DNA of 64,000 nucleotides from positions 124,001 through 188,000 of the forward strand of contig KV918870.1 in NCBI GenBank assembly GCA_002049455.2, given 5' to 3'. Source of the stretch: Porphyra umbilicalis. Lineage: Eukaryota > Rhodophyta > Bangiophyceae > Bangiales > Bangiaceae. A program made the position numbers and the translations under genes. The notes beneath the pieces were generated by a model. It was not told the DNA's origin. It made no database searches and worked only from the letters and a program-made list of their open reading frames with translations. Positions 62,566 through 64,000 of the stretch are shown here, piece by piece. Numbering within the stretch: the first letter of the stretch is position 1; each line of letters opens with the position of its first letter.

Positions 62566-63797
62566 TCAAGCCGGCCCCGCATCCAACTCCCACACTCGCA
62601 ACCCCGGCTGCACGCGGCACAGCGCGTCGACGGCCTCGGCGACGGCCTCGGCTTCCGGCGAGTCCCCCCCCCCCCCCCCCCCCCCCCGCCGGCACCATTG
62701 TCAGCGCCAGCTCCTCCAACAGCGGCAACGACGCGAGCAGGTACACGCCCGTCCCCCACTCGCCCGCCCACCCGTCCACGGTCAGGCGGCGGAGGCCCTG
62801 CGACGCGTGGGCGACCGCAAACACCAGCGCCGCGGCGGCGCCGACGCCAAACGTCGGCCCCCGCAGCTCGAGGTCGACGCGGTGGGGGGGGTAAACGCCG
62901 CCGCGGCGGCGGGCGTCCACTTGCCGCCGACCAAACACAGGCGCGTTAGTGAGGGGAGGGCGGAGAGGGCGCGCCCGAGGGCGACGGTGGGCGCGTCGCG
63001 GCCGCCGCCGCCGCCGCCGCCGCGGCGGCGGGCGCGGGGGGGGGGGGGGGGGGGGCGCCACCGTCAGGTCCGTCGTGTCGCGCAGCGCGGCTGCCCACAG
63101 GCCGTCGGTGGCGGCGGCCGGCTCGTCGAGGCGGCCAAAGGTGACGGCCGCGGGGGAGCGGGCGCCCGCCCGCAGCGCGGGTGAGGAGCGCCGGCAGACC
63201 CGCCGGGGCCACGCCGGGGAGCGTCAGCGCGGTGAGCGGGCACGCGGCGCACAGGCCCGCCACGGCCGTCACGCCGTCAAGCTTTCCGTCAAGCACCGCC
63301 TCGCGCAGGCGCGGAAACGAAAAGCCCACCCGCCCGTCGGGCACGGGTGCGCCGCCGCCGCCGCCGCCGCTGCCGCCGCTGCCCGCCGCCGCCGTTGCCG
63401 GCGACGCCCGCGTGAGACGGAAATGCGCCCGTGTGAGACGGAAATGCGCCCGTGTGAGACGGAAATGCGCCCGCGTGAGACGGAAATGCGCCCGCGTGAG
63501 ACGGAAATGCGCCCGCGTGAGACGGAAATGCGCCCGCGTGAGACGGAAATGCGCCCGCGTGAGACGGAAATGCGCCCGTGTGAGACGGAAATGCGCCCGT
63601 GTGAGACGGAAATGCGCCCGTGTGAGACGGAAATGCGCCCGCCTCTTTTGAGGGAGGCGCCCCCCCCCCGCCGGTCGGCTGGCTCGGTCTGCGGGCGGCC
63701 ACCGCGACGGCCGCGGTGGCGACGCCGTCCCGCCAAAGAATGCAGCGACTCGGATGACTTGGACCCCGCGCTTGATCAAATGCTCTGAGTTTCCCAC
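62566..63797 (-). CDS. Leucine-rich-repeat protein with 7-residue tandem repeat (frame breaks at homopolymers)
   Basis: Read on the minus strand: a start MGNSEHLIKRGVQVIRVAAF (63797, start uncertain); eleven AHFRLTR repeats; then LRR-like text FSFPRLREAVLDGKLDG and CPLTALTLPGVAPAGLPALL; after a shift, AAVTFGRLDEPAAATDGLWA; and ALGRALSALPSLTRLCLVGG. After another shift near the G run at 62884 come VDLELRGPTFGVGAAAALVF, SQGLRRLTVDGW and LASLPLLEELALTMVPAGG. The end after a long G run is DSPEAEAVAEAVDALCRVQP to a TGA at 62566-62568. The L..L.L spacing fits the RNI/F-box type of LRR; no F-box is visible. Such proteins bind partners, often as ubiquitin-ligase adaptors. Function is not assigned. 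Confidence 0.5.
63411..63641. repeat. 21-bp tandem repeat, 11 units
   Basis: Eleven head-to-tail units of CGTGAGACGGAAATGCGCCCG (written to 20: CGTGAGACGGAAATGCGCCC plus G), differing almost only in C versus T at the first base. The length is a multiple of three, so the surrounding frame is kept. On the minus strand the frame in line with the LRR part encodes AHFRLTR. Confidence 0.95.
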
Positions 63798-64000
63798 CTA
63801 AATCCTACTGCCCGGCCGCATGCAACCCACAGACCGCAGCGCGCCTCGCTGGCGCGCTGACAGCATCCATCCAACCACGACGTGCAGCGCGCAGCAACCC
63901 CGGGGTTGGGCCCCCCACCGCCGCCGTCCAATCTCCCCACCTGCCACGCCCGCCACGCAAGCTCGCGGCCGGCGGGCACCGCGACCGCCAGTGCCACGGC
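63798..64000. other. Right edge, no feature supported
   Basis: A short minus-strand frame starting MALAVAVPAGRELAWRAWQV could be an upstream exon of the LRR gene, but nothing proves it. Confidence 0.3.

Noticed and set aside
63411-63641. CRISPR-like regular repeats (also 7224-7896)
   Set aside because: The repeats are contiguous with no spacers and lie in eukaryotic coding DNA; they are minisatellites.

Overview
The window is eukaryotic nuclear DNA of very high GC content. It has long G/C homopolymers and trinucleotide runs, and its long single-exon genes are intron-poor. A chloroplast-type aldo-keto reductase, SPT5, PEX10, isopentenyl phosphate kinase, a secreted GH5 glycosidase and dense Ty1/copia and Ty3/gypsy elements together suggest a photosynthetic protist. 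My best guess is a bangiophyte red alga of the Porphyra/Pyropia kind; this is inference from composition and gene content, not from a database match.

Positions 1-23.6 kb form a host gene island of eight genes whose strands alternate strictly: ARM-like (+), aldo-keto reductase (-), secreted Pro/Ala/Thr/Ser-rich membrane protein (+), NT-C2/coiled-coil protein (-), SPT5 (+), PEX10 (-), isopentenyl phosphate kinase (+), GH5 (-). A 1.24 kb inverted-repeat element (2881-4124) lies inside the island. SPT5 and GH5 are uninterrupted. The others change reading frame at runs of about 8 or more G or C, which looks like homopolymer length error (or variation) rather than true decay.

Positions 24.6-45.4 kb are a transposon nest that can be dated by layers. 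An old low-copy repeat (here called R) was hit by a hAT transposon (26017-45246, 8-bp target duplication). The hAT was hit by a Ty3/gypsy element (28261-44135, 5-bp duplication, LTRs about 1% different by eye), and that by a Ty1/copia element (29931-34885, 5-bp duplication, LTRs with no difference seen). The gypsy element carries a 690-codon antisense ORF between pol and the 3' LTR. The copia element has a primer site matching the anticodon arm of initiator Met tRNA.

Positions 45.4-60.8 kb are a graveyard of degraded sequence: a PIF1 helicase fragment, a reverse-transcriptase relic, tandem duplications, an IS630/Tc1-mariner transposase with one in-frame stop and two antisense partner ORFs, and a second copy of R that is itself split by a 2.48 kb inverted-repeat insert carrying a perfect 46-bp palindrome. 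The two R copies are each other's empty site.

Positions 61.9-64.0 kb return to host-like GC-rich coding sequence: a leucine-rich-repeat protein on the minus strand with an in-frame 11 x 21-bp repeat, and a doubtful HEAT/ARM-like fragment.
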